Origin: Enoplosus armatus | Lineage: Eukaryota > Chordata > Actinopteri > Centrarchiformes > Enoplosidae | DNA length: 64,000 bases | Assembly: GCF_043641665.1 (NCBI RefSeq) | Contig: NC_092181.1 | Coordinates: 17,087,463 to 17,151,462 of the forward strand | Reading direction: 5' to 3' | In this document: positions 34,736 to 46,692 of the stretch, piece by piece | Layout: each line of letters starts with the position of its first letter | How positions within the stretch are numbered: position 1 is the stretch's first letter | Made by a program: the position numbers and the translations under genes | Notes under the pieces: model-generated | Told to the model about the DNA's origin: nothing | Databases searched by the model: none | What the model saw: only the letters and a program-made list of their open reading frames with translations

Positions 34736-37700
34736 CTCAGTCAGGGTGAAATTTATGCTGTAATGTCAAATTTAAACTGCGATTCTCAAGCAGTTCTTAG
34801 TGGTTCAACACATAAAGGCCACAGTTTTGTTATTATTTCCTTTTTGCAAGAATTGGTGATTTTAGGATAAGGACTTAAGATGCTGTCAGTTCTCTGCAGT
34901 GACATTCTGGTGATATTGTTCACCTTACGTTGGAAAACATACTGTATGTTTGACAGTATTACTTTTAAATGCTCTTACAACACCAGATACACAGTGGGTT
35001 ATGTCCAGATTTCAATTTGGCCACAAACAACACAAGTGATTTGGGCCCTGGCTGTTTACAGGCTATGAAACCATAATATGACCATCACGCTTCTGTAATG
35101 CTAATGTTTGGGCAGCATAATCCGAGCAGTTTGTATCCAAACGATATACTTGGTTTTGATGAAAAAGCCTGTAAATATACTCCCACTACCTCCTATTTGT
35201 AGCTCATTGTTGAAAGTGTGAATGGTTGTGAGCGTCCCACCTCGGCCTTCCAGGAGGTTTTGCAATGTCCCCAAAGACTACAGAAACAAGGCACATGACT
35301 ATTCATTCTTTCAAAATATAACAGCTGTTAGTGGCTAAATGTTAGAGGTAATGAAGTACATATAAGCTATTTGGACTGGTGTAATCATTACAAAACACTT
35401 GGATAATGCTGCACAAGCTGTTCAGAGTTCAGAGACTTTTAACTGCATGGACTCGTTCTATTTAGTTAAATACACATGGGGTCTTCTTTTGTTCAAAATG
35501 ATTCAAGCTGACTGGAAAAGGAAGCCAGCCAGGAGAGTCCAGGAGTGTGGTTCTCTGGAGAAGATTAAAGGTCGTGAGACATCCATCTGGGGTTTCTCCC
35601 CCCTTTTATGTGTTTTTACTATATTGAAGTAGAATTTAAAGGCCTTTAGACAGTGTATTATACTGACACACGCTGACAGGCTTTAGAGGAAGATAACACT
35701 TTCTTTACAAAGAAACACACTATCAGAATATTTAGATTGATGTAAGAGCTTTTGGTTTTTCACTATTCTAAATAGATACAGATATAATTAACATATGTAG
35801 CATGCCTATTCAACAGTAATGTGTATGTGATGAGATTCAGAATTGAAGTAATATTCTCATAGTATGACAAAATACATTTTATGTTTCACCTTTTCAATGA
35901 AGTGCACCTCTATTTATTAGAGGAACATACTTAATACATGTGCACTGGGTAGAGTACCGGATCTATAGTTATTTTAGTGCCAGTCTTCGATATAATGGCA
36001 AAAAGACATAGTCAGCGTAGATCTTTAATTATTTAGCATTTCAGAGAAATAAAATTGTATCTGCAAGAATACACACGACAGCTCTCTCCATAAACATGAC
36101 CCAAACATAACTGGTCATGAGTTAAATTATTTAGACGAGCCAAAGTTAGCATAGTTGCAAGTGGTATTATGAGGCTTAAATGGGTTTTCTTTTCCAATCT
36201 TTGCTTTGGATTTGCCCTGATTATTAGACAATGAATTGGAATTTGAAGTGGGGCTCTGTGCCAGCGTGAGTAAACAAAGAGGAATTTACACTTTTGTCTG
36301 GGCAGTAATTGTGTTATTGCAAGTAGTAATTTGTAATTTTTTGCATTATGAGATAAAATTGCTGTCTTTTACAAGAGGTCAAGAAAGAAGTCCAAGATAT
36401 CCCAATAACATGTTGGTTTTCCTCAAACAAAAGGAAGACAGAGTCAACGTCAAAGATTTTACCTTTATACTGTCGTCACTGTTCCACAAAGCCATTTTTT
36501 CCCCGGTCTTTCCCTTTTAGGTCCATCACATCTGTCCTTATTTATTGCTCTCCATCTCTAACTTCTCCTTTGTATAATAACCATTATACCCTACAGTCTG
36601 TTCCTTTTACAGAATGGTATCTTTTGGCAATGCATTTGTCACATGTCAAATTACGTAAATGCCCTCGCTCCAGGTGTGGGCATTTTTTATCTCAGACACT
36701 CAATTTGTGGACTTAAGGAAGAGCCTACCAGTTTCACTGTACTATATGACTGTTAAGTCGTACATCCCCATAATTTTTCACTTGCCTGCCTCTATCTCAC
36801 CAATGACTGCTTATCAGAAAGCGATTACTTGATAAAAACGGATACAAATAATCAAATAGCCACGCACGATTGATTCCATTACTTCCAGAATGCTTTTTGA
36901 TATCATTAATATTATGTACTTGGTGTTGGGTGTGGACCAGGTCTGGACACGTTTATCGCTCAAATATTATTAGGTTAGTAGAAGACAACAGCAATGCTAG
37001 AAGATGTTTAATGGTGATGGATAACCTCACATAAGGCTTTTTTTTAATGCATAATGATTTAGACAATATGTCATAGTGTTTTTGTTCATCTACCTTGAAG
37101 TTGCCCTTACCTAGGCCTAGAGCAGATCTGCCTTCTGTGTTTAGATATAGGAAACAAAAACAACTCAGGAACAAAATTGTAAGTTGATGACATTTTCGTT
37201 TTCAAATCCATCAACAAAAAGCAGAAAAAAATCTGCAAAGGCAATGAAAGGCAACAAAGTCATGAGGTGCCAAGAGGAGACTGCATTGTCAAAGAACACA
37301 ACATACTACTTTTTACAGTACAACTGGCCAATCAGTAAACAAATTACAAAGTTTGCATTTTACCAGTAGTTTCTTGTTGAGCAAGCACACGTACTTACAT
37401 TAAATTGCTATATACTAGTGTGTTTAACTGACCGGTGTTCTCCTTCTGTACATCCTAATGATCTGGTAAATAGCTTTTAATGAGTGCTGCCCAACAGCTT
37501 TTAAATCCACTGCACCATTAAAAACCAGGTGCGCTTCTGTTCTAAATAAATCTCTATATAAATGACGGATACTATGTGGGAAAGTAAAGGTTGAGTGAAG
37601 TCATGGCAAACATAAAATATAAATGCCACCACTTCTTTTTCAGGAAGGACCTTCTTGCTTTGAATATCCATAACATTTGCAGCATTTATTTTGTGGACAA

Positions 37701-38989
37701 CCAATTATTACTTGTTACAATTGTAACTATAGTTGTCACTGTCATCTACCTCTGCTGCTGCTGCTGATGCTGCCAGTAGATGTGATGCAGATAATGGCTT
37801 TGATTTTCAAGAAAGTGCAGGGAAGGCTGACAAAGAGACACAGTAATTTGCTTGTAAAGGATTTGGATTTGCACATTAGCAACTGGTAAGTTAGCTTTAC
37901 AGACCTTGTAATAGGTTGTGTGTGTTAGAGCTTACTTACATACTGACATAAACCTCTAATGCATTTGAAAATGGGGTTGAAACCTATAAGAGTTTGTAGT
38001 TTACAGGTACCGAAAAGGGAGAGGAATTAGGAAGGTAAAGTTCTGGGTACCTGTCATCAGTATGAGTTGTTATTTGGTGTTGTAAAAAACTTTATAAGGG
38101 AGAGGAGATGGATTTTTTTAAGAAAGTTTGCCACAGAACCACAGCATTGTAACAATTTAAAAACAATGGTAAATCTCCTTTCAGAGGTGTTAATCCTTCA
38201 TAAGACATAACACAAAGACCTTTTCTATAAGCCAGAAGACAATGTAAGTGATGACCGTTCTCCCTCACATCAAGCCGCTAAATCTCCACTGACGCAGTTG
38301 TGGCCACAATCCAGCACAAACCTGGCATGTGTGTCTGCTGCCAGGGAGCCATTAAAACCCCAGGGGAGGCAAGCATTATATTCGTATATTAGGAAAGTAT
38401 TATATTGGCTGGGAGTAGAGAATTAACTTTTTTCCCGTTTTGTTTTTGGTTTGGGTTCAGTATGGGCTAATATCCCAAGTTTTGGTATCTGAATAAGTAG
38501 TGGAATAAGGTAAACTGGTGCCTCCCTGTTTAAGGGTTTCATACAATCATAAGAAATCTACCTGTATTGTGAAAAGCTTACAGATCCAGTCTCAACATGA
38601 GTGTACACTAGTGGTACATCAATACATGAGCGGTCTCAAATGAAAGCATGACGTTCAGCTGTTGTGTGAAACGCCCATTTGATAGCTTTTGAAACTTTGA
38701 CCTTTAACATTCATCAATTTAATGATGGTATGGTACTTTTATTATGAAAATAATAACAGTAAAGCCTTTGAAATTAGTTTAAAATCATTTATATTAATTA
38801 AATGACCTCCCAGTCAGCCTTTTTTTTAAGCTACCCTGGACTCCAAACTACCACATTTACAAGTAGAACATCAGCACAGTGGCAATAACAAGCAGCTTAA
38901 GCTTATTGATTTGATATTACCTCTGGTGAAGATGAGCCCTTCATAATGGCCCAAAAACACCAGAAACAATATGATTGTTTTGACGTTCC
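34736..38989. other. Non-coding, mostly unique
   Basis: Four kilobases without a recognised exon, repeat or RNA gene. AT-rich frames (34880-35068, 35399-35632, 36236-36520, 37184-37369, 37677-37889) have no domain. A CTGCTGCTGCTG patch lies at about 37754-37767. Confidence 0.4.
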
Positions 38990-39920
38990 CTTAGACCCTG
39001 AAATTAAGAAAGAGAGCTTCAAGGAAAAGGGACATCCATTGGCTTGAAATCAATGAGGAGTGCACCAAGATGTGGTGCATATTATGCCATGAATATAACC
39101 AATGTGTACACAGGCACAAGGGATTGTTTGGAAAAGCATGAAAAGAGTAAAGAGCACTTTGAATGAACAACAGACAGACAGTGCCAATGACCCATTCAAC
39201 AGGTGGCATGAAAAACATGATAAGCAACGAGGCAGCAGCCATACACACTCTGAGTTCCTACAGCTATTCAAAAGGTTCTGGGTTATAGAAGGGAGTGGTG
39301 TCCAAGAGAAGAGGGTACACAAATAATGGATAGTACTGGAGGCATGATCAACATGGAATTACAACATCAGATTTTTGATGACAAGTATTTGGGAACTGTG
39401 GTTTGATGAACTGGAAAACACAACAAAAACAGAACACAAGATGGTTCATAAGTTCACTGTGTCTATCCAAGAGGAATGTGACTGAATGAACACACAGATG
39501 AATGAACAGATTTCTTTGGTGCAGTGAGAGGCTACAGGAAACACACCAGAGAAACTGTTGGGGACGTTTCACAATATCCCACGCTGCACTACTGCCCATT
39601 AACATTCAGCTGACTGTTGATAACTGTGATCTACAGCACATCTGCACATAGTATTTAAAGCGTTTCCTTTCCGTCATGCTCAAAAGTGGAAATATTTTAC
39701 ACCTCGCCTCCTTCAGAGTGCAGCAAGGGAGGCAAACACAAACTCATGGTAGCTGTTGGGACAGCTGACATTGTCGACTGATGAAGAGAACAGATAACCC
39801 CAAATACTGATGCAGACAGGGATAAACCTGGTGTCCCGAGAGCTTCAATTCATGAGTTTGAGACAAGATATGAATCCCTGAGTCCATTTGAGCCTTTTAT
39901 GATTTTTGATCCTTAAACAT
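38990..39920 (+). pseudogene. hAT transposase remnant with BED-like zinc finger
   Basis: In one frame (from 38998) the sequence reads RKRASRKRDIHWLEINE and then MWCILCHEYN. After a one-base frame change it reads GTRDCLEKHEKSKEHFE. Together these show a C-x2-C...H-x5-H layout (Cys codons 39076 and 39085, His codons 39137 and 39155) as in the N-terminal BED/TTF-type zinc finger of hAT transposases, where the finger binds transposon ends. Stops and the frameshift make it non-functional. Downstream, 39785-39916 has an open 43-codon segment containing HEFETRYESLSPFEPFMIFD, plausibly a later part of the same protein, though I cannot prove this. The catalytic RNase H-like domain is not visible. Boundaries are approximate. 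Confidence 0.65.
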
Positions 39921-42437
39921 GGCCACAGGAGAAGCACGATATACACACATCTGGAAACAGAACAATCACGGACATGTTTGAGAGATGCAAGGCTTGCTTA
40001 TCTGTTGAGCCAGTGTCTTGTAAGGGAATGGATGCACCTTGAAAGCAAGCTGGAAAATGTTTGGAAGGGCCTTATATTTATGACTTGGTCAAAAGTGTTA
40101 CCACAAGCAGTCCAGACTCCTGCCCCATCATCCAAAAGATGCTGCTGTTATCGGTCATATTACTATGATCTGTGTGAGAGTGATTAGAGACTGGTAATGT
40201 CTAGGTAAGTTCATGGTTACAGTGCATGTGTGAAAGATACTTATGTCTGTTAGCTAGCTGTCCTGATGCCCATATATATGTCCAAGATAACCATAAGTAC
40301 GTTTGACCTAAAGCCAACAGCTGACCAGTGGATGATTAAACAGGAGGGGGAGGGGCAGATCAATATCAGGGGTGACTAAAACAGGGAGGAATCAGATACC
40401 GAGTTTATAGAGGAGCAGAAACTCAAAAGGCCATCATCATACAAAGTAAGTAGAGTACGGGCCTAAATCAGCTGGTACTAACTGGAGTTTTATAAAGAAA
40501 AAAGTAGTTGCACCCCTGATTATAAACCACACTAGTCATTTTGAAGACTGATCTCAGCTCCCCTGACAAATATCATGCATTTTTAATATTTACGACCTGA
40601 CCTGTAAAGTAGACAGATTTTGAAATGTAATGCAGATCATAGATTCATTCAACAGTGGAGACCGCCAGAGATTTATGAGGTGGGTTCAGAATATTTCGGT
40701 AAACTGATAATATAAGAGTAAGATTAAAACCTTTTGTTAATGATAGTTCATGTAGAAGTTCAGCACTGAAACAGTTAAATTCCGAGCCTAAGTAGCATAA
40801 CAAAAAAAGGCAATTGAAGACATTAAAAGTGCTGGTACTATACACGCAATACAGAACGCAATGTATTATGCATGCTGCATTAAGAATATGTATTGATTTC
40901 TGTTGGATGGTGCAAATAGCAACAGCGAAGGTCTGGTCTGGTCTGTTTCAGGAGTCAGCAGGTTAATCTTTTAACATAGCGTAATATTTACTCTAGTCTT
41001 TTGTCTGGTGTAAGTATATTTACAGTCAGAGAGAGACCTAAAATTCGTAAAATATGTTTTGTGTGTTATTGATGGATTTTCAAATTATATCAGTGCTTCC
41101 AGGGACTACAAAGCCTTGGGCTCATACTGTAGTCATTATCTTGCATTTAGATTATTTGAATAAAACAGGAGCTGCTCTCAGAAAGAACATTATTAACCTA
41201 TGACATTTCCATCATGGCTGTTTTTGTCATCACATTGGTGTATTTGCTGTAGGTGCATGGGCCGTTACAACAACATGTGCTGACTTTCTTCTAAAGTGGA
41301 AAGTACGGCTGTAATATAAGATTATGCTGAGAGTTACATGAACATCATCATCTTATATATACACAACAGAAGAAGATTCAGATTCAGCCTCTGAACTCAG
41401 GAAACAAACGGACTGACTTTGCCATGCAGAATTAAATGTATATTAATTCATAAGCTATGTTTAACTAACCATCTGAAAAGTACTGAAGTTTTGTTGTAAC
41501 ATGCTGATTTTGATGCTGGAGCAATTAAACCCTGAACCAACAGCAACAGCTCACACGATTTAGACCTGCCAGTCCATAAAAGATAAAGATGGGATGTCTG
41601 GTCTTGTTTAATAACTAATGAAACAGGAAATGTAAATATGCATTTATATAACAAACAAATTGATCATAGCTTGCAATAAGACAAAATATAAGTTGGAGTG
41701 CCAAATCTCACATCCCCTCGGAGTGCATGTGAGTGTCTGTTAGCCCTCCTCTTTTGCAACTCTCTCAGAGGTAAGAAACACGTGCCTTTGGCAGAGACAA
41801 ATAATAGGGTACTGGCTGACATGTGTTCGTTATTCCTCTCATTAATTTGCTATGCCTACATATAGCTATACATATATGCAGAGATATATATGCATGGGGT
41901 AGTTAAATGTGTCACTCGACATTCTAACAGACACTGAAGGAAAACTGTTGAACAGATTCACACATAGAGGGTGCGTGTGCCTGTTTTCTTCCCCCCTGAA
42001 GGGAGAGAATGAGACATGCATGTGCTGTGCACATGTGTACACATAGGCATATATATACAGACATAATTGGTAAATGTGTTTGTGAATCAGCTGTTGTGTG
42101 TAATTGTCATTTATGCCATATGAACCTGGGTTAAAACTGTCTTTATATAAGGTTTTGGGTATCGTTGGAAGCATTAGAATATATAAAATAATAGAAAATA
42201 ATTTAGACAGAACTGATCTACGGTGGGAGGAGTAACGTTGACATCAGACATTGTCGCCTAAAGATGACGCTCTTACTCTTACTGCTCTTCTTAAACTCAT
42301 ATTTCTGATAACTCAGGGAATTATTTCTGAAAGTTGAAGTTGAGTGTCATCTCTCCACTTAATTGTGCCCCAATTTGTATTTAGGCCTATGCTACGTATT
42401 TTGTGGTGCTTGGATGCTACAGATGCTTAGAGGGTAT
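39921..42437. other. Non-coding
   Basis: No recognised exon or repeat. Several short ATATAT-type dyads occur at 41860-42060. The frame at 39906-40187 lacks a domain. Confidence 0.35.
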
Positions 42438-42464
42438 ATTATTATTATTATTATTATTATTATT
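42438..42464. repeat. (ATT)9 microsatellite
   Basis: Nine uninterrupted ATT units. Confidence 0.97.
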
Positions 42465-42599
42465 GGGTATAGGTTATTGTGACATTACACCTTACATTAA
42501 TACACTTGCAAATGTAAGAGATGTGAAATTATGAAATTGAATAATATTCCTTCTTATGTTTACACTATTTTTGTTTTTTTATGTTCAGTGGACCTTCAT

Positions 42600-43232
42600 T
42601 TGTCTTATCTTAGAAACAGCATTCCACTTAATATCCACTTTTTCAGAAAGTCAAGTTCGAGCCCATTCGAAGCCCTTCGTGAAATTTGTTCCCTAGCGGC
42701 AGATTTGCTTACCGAGACGGGCGATGAAGAGGCGATCGTGTTCCACTTCCCTTGCGGCTCACACTTTTGACAGTGATCCAATTTTTGATTGCAAGGGGAT
42801 ACGAATAAGCAAGCAACTTCCTCTCAAAAGAATTCTCGAGTGGCTGCGTGGTACCATCATTATAGTCTGGATAAAACCGAGACTATCCAAGGGACCATTG
42901 TCTCTTGGCCGTCCAGGCCTCCCACGGCGTTTCTTTGGAATAGATCACCGGGGATTCAGGGACTCTACTAAGCCTCACATGGGAGGATCATGCTATATCC
43001 CCCCAGTTCTACCACTGTACAGATGCCTCGACCAATGGGAGCCACTATTGCATCAACATGGATGAGAACCCTAGCTGGCTTTCCCACTCGCAAACAGGGC
43101 CAATTATTTTTGTTGGAACACATGACCAAGCCAGAGAGGTATTACAAACCGTGGTGGACAGAACCAACCCAAATTAACATTATCCACCCCTCCTCCCATG
43201 ATTGTTTCAGTTATGTTGTGCAGAATTAACTT
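42600..43232 (+). pseudogene. Decayed coding-like segment, unrecognised
   Basis: One reading frame is nearly open for about 700 bp: it opens at 42531, is interrupted by stops near 42768, 42774, 42783 and 42972, and ends at TAA 43227-43229. A second plus frame is open from 42724 to 43065, and a third is protein-like at about 42990-43180 (for example YCINMDENPSWLSHSQTGPI). GC and CpG content are clearly higher than the flanks. Phrases such as LAADLLTETGDEEAIVFHFP and TAFLWNRSPGIQGLY look like real protein, and the change of best frame implies indels. I recognise no domain. Possible sources are a transposon, an endogenous viral sequence or a processed gene fragment. Confidence 0.4.
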
Positions 43233-43845
43233 TTCTTCAATAATCCAGACATTAATTCACTTTATGTGACAAAACTGTAATTATCTTCAATATAATTTTG
43301 TAAATGTGAAACATTAACTCAAAAAATACTGCAATGCAAGACATCCTCTATAAACTTTGAAGACATTCATGTCTCATGCAGAAAATAAGACGCTGTAAAA
43401 GGTACTACTTGACATTGATATAACCAATCTTCGATTTATATCTTTAATCTAATCACCATGGTTGATATGTGTCCCAAATGAGCCATGCAGGTTAAATGAA
43501 TTAAGGACATAAAGATGATGATCTTCTCATCTGAAGTCACCGCTTTCCTCAAAGATTTGAAAAACTCGTCACAGGACGGAGCAAAACAATTAGGTCAGCT
43601 GTGAGTTTTATTCTTTTTTGTCTAGTTAATTTTAGTGGTGAAGCAATGAGGTGACAAATTTAGGATCAATACCTTTTATTTTATGTCATAATAATTAATG
43701 AAATACAACATATGATTATTACTTGTTTCAGACCAGCACAGACAATGCTCACAATGCTTGGTGAAGTAGCACAAAGAGAGACACAAGAAAAATACTTGGC
43801 ATGTGTTCCTTGTGCGGTGGTTACCCCAGGTTGCTGTGGCACCTA
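43233..43845. other. Non-coding
   Basis: AT-rich sequence, probably including the body of the hAT-like element that ends at 43860; no coding content seen. Confidence 0.3.
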
Positions 43846-43860
43846 CTTTGGGAACCACTG
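43846..43860 (+). mobile_element. hAT-type right terminal repeat
   Basis: CTTTGGGAACCACTG is the reverse complement of CAGTGGTTCCCAAAG, the classic end of Charlie-like hAT elements. No matching left end (CAGTGGTT) was found within about 700 bp upstream, so it is an isolated or truncated end. Confidence 0.55.
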
Positions 43861-44292
43861 CCCTATTGAACTATAAGTAGCCACGAAAGTGCTCTAAAAA
43901 CGAGCTTGATTACTTGACTGCAAACTATGCAAGGGTTAGGGGAAGATCATTTGTAAAGGACTGTTAAGGGGAGAAACAAGGACATTTTGACGCATTAAGT
44001 GTGCATTAAAGCCCGTACATTCACCCCCAGTAGAGGGAAAATAAATAGAAATCACAGGGAAGAGGGATTTTTCATAATTTCTATTATGTCCACGCAGGTA
44101 TACACTGTTAAAGTGTTCCAGCTCGTCTATCAGGTAATGCATTTTTACCTGAATGACCTGCTCACATCTTCTGCTACCAAAGCTGGATGACAATCAATCA
44201 ACATCAACATTTCAAGCCAACAGCATATGTAACATACAGTATAGCAGCAGGTGCTCTTCTCAGCACCTACCAACTTGCATCATTTACACACC
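43861..44292. other. Non-coding
   Basis: No recognised exon or repeat; frames on the two strands overlap and have no domain. Confidence 0.35.
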
Positions 44293-44575
44293 TTTAAACC
44301 TTTATTTATCCAGGTAAGTATTGCAGAGAGAAATTATATATATTTTTTCCCACCAGGAATGTTCACATCCCCACAGACACATTTCACACCTACAAGTTGC
44401 TCAGCACGACCACAGTGTCATCTGATGGCCAGATGAGCAGCGCCACTGAGCAGAAGGGGGTTAAGGGCGTTGGTTGTAAGGGAGCACCTCAGTCTTCCCC
44501 TCCCAGATGTATCCTGCCAGTCTTGGAATTGAACCAGCAACCTTCCTGTTACGAGCCTGTCTTCGGCCCAACTTT
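44293..44575 (+). repeat. Teleost interspersed repeat (family T)
   Basis: Starts CCTTTAAACCTTTATTTATC and CCAGGTAAGT, later GCGCCACTGAGCAGAAGGGG, GTTAAGGGCGTTGG, CAGATGTATCCTGCCAGTCT and ATTGAACCAGCAACCTTCCT. From recall this is the order of a common fish repeat whose consensus has CTTTATTTAACCAGGTAAG and GATTCGAACCTGCAACCTT. Diverged and internally shortened. Confidence 0.75.
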
Positions 44576-44580
44576 CGTAT

Positions 44581-44599
44581 ATTCATTCATTCATTCATT
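44581..44599. repeat. (ATTC)n microsatellite
   Basis: Nearly five ATTC units directly after the interspersed repeat. Confidence 0.9.
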
Positions 44600-46674
44600 G
44601 TCTGTGTATTAAGAAAAGTGAGTGTGGTGGAGAGGTAAGCTTACAATTGAAGATTAATGGAGCCCAAGTGCATTTGATGTTCCGGCTGCACCAGCACGAC
44701 CATATTTTTTCCCTGTTGATCAACTGGCATTGTCCCTTTAAATTAAGTGACGATAGGTAGGCCGATGGCAGATGACTTGCACTGTTGAGGGCTGTAGATC
44801 AAAGGGGGGTCACTGCACAACAGGGACCATGATCTGAGGCACTGTGTGGCAAGATTGTAAGAAAACTATTAATTGTGGCTTTTTGAGGAGCTTTGCTGCG
44901 CTGAATCACCTCCCACCTGCCACCACACATGTATAGTTTGATGCTGTGAACTATGGGTACCCATAGGGTCATCATTAAGTGAATGCTGTGTCTAGGTGGC
45001 TCAACTGTAAATGTCATTACTGTGTCTGCTGTGAATCACCAGGGGTGAGTAAATCTTTTGAATCACACAGTGTTTGTTTAAGCCATGTAAATATCCAGAC
45101 TGGGTCAGTCAGGTGTTGCTCAGGTGTTGCGCAATGTTCCTCTTCAAATGTGACATTCAGACATCTGCTTCATGCTACAAACCATGGCAACAAATGAATA
45201 AAGACTTGGAGTTTAAAGTTGGGGAGGTGGAAAAAGAGATGTCACCACACCAATAAAAGGTGTAAAAGAGGGAGCACCAGCACAAGCAGAAGAATGGTGA
45301 GGAGGGAAGCGTTCAGAAACCATTTTAGGAGGAGGAAGGGAAAGATTTTTCTTTAATCCCTGTGAGGCAAAGCGACTTAATGGAAACTTCCTCTTATCGG
45401 GCATGATGCAGAGACCTTACCATTGCCTCTGCTTTACTTTGATGTGTTTTGAGAGAGAGACTACTAAAGACTGCTTCGCCACATGCACGCACACATAAAC
45501 CCTCGCAACCCTTTTGTAGGCTTCACTGTGCAATAGATCTTTGCTGCAAAGATATGGTGTTCTAAAAGTGCTGGCTTTATTGTTGTTCCCACCCTCCACT
45601 CTACGTACGTAATTCAAAAAAGCATTTCAATTTCAAATCAGATTCCCATGTGCAGCCCAGCCCTAGATATTGCTATTGTGCTCTAATATGCCTCTGTCTT
45701 TTTTTTTGCTTAAGTTATCTGAGAAAGTGTAAGTAAAGGTTATGCAGAAAACTAAACCCAAAAAGAGAAACATGTATTCTGATCACGCACATTTAATTTT
45801 TACTTAGTGAACAAAAAGGCTTTTGTTTCGTCGAAAGGGCCATGTACTTTAAATGCAGCTGAACTGTGTCAGGTGCATTTGTCTAATGTGAGAAAGTGGC
45901 ACACTGTTGAAACATCTCCCTGCCGTAATTTAGCAAAAAATTTGCCCAATTAACCACAAACAAATCAAATGGGAAGCCGTCCTTCATACACTGATGGAGA
46001 CACAGATTTGTGAGCTTGAGACATTGATTTCTGTACTGATAATGCTATGTGAGGAGCGGTCTGATGAAATGTTAATACAATTGTAAAAACACAATGCCTT
46101 TGTACACTGTGCCAGAACAGAAGTGAAAAATCCCCTGCAGAGATAACAGCAGCAGTCTGTAATCACCACAGTGACAGTACTTGTGGTTTTCAATCAAAAC
46201 ATTGTGACGAATATTAACGTTAGCTGCCCACATCAAAACACTGCGAGCAGTCCTCTGTCACGAGCACTTGTCGATTCTCCTCAGTCACATGGGGAGCCTT
46301 GATTATGGCCTACTTACGTGGCTCTCCAATTATTGAATGACAAAGTTGATGCACATTGCATCTATGCCTCTACCTGCCAGTCAAACTACAAACCCCTGAT
46401 TTAGTAAAAATGGTCTCAATCGTCTAAATGAGTCAAATCAAATGGCTACCTGTAGTTGACTAAAGCAAGGCTCTGATTAAGGGAACTCACAAATGTTGAA
46501 ATCTGGCTGTATCACACACAAAGACGAAAGTAACAGAGTGTTGCTCTTGAATCACAACCCTCACTCAAACTACAAGATTAGAAAACAACGGTACATCACA
46601 GACACCAGGATATTACTAAGATTATCTTCCCAGTGGAGCTACACATCACCTAGCTTTTTTTTCTTTCTCTCTCT
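44600..46674. other. Non-coding, partly candidate regulatory
   Basis: No recognised exon. CTATGGGTACCCATAG at 44951-44966 is a perfect 16-bp palindrome. TGTGCAGCCCAGCCCTAG at about 45650 resembles a hAT end (TAGGGCTG...TGCAC in reverse). Block 45830-46200 is evenly mixed and could be conserved non-coding DNA. Confidence 0.35.
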
Positions 46675-46692
46675 CACACACACACACACACA
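46675..46692. repeat. (CA)9 within a CT/CA compound tract
   Basis: CT-rich, then nine CA units, then CT-rich again (46665-46710). Confidence 0.93.

Noticed and set aside
42531..43229. Specific assignment of the coding-like segment to a virus or transposon family
   Set aside because: Protein-like phrases match nothing I can name with confidence, so it is left as unrecognised.
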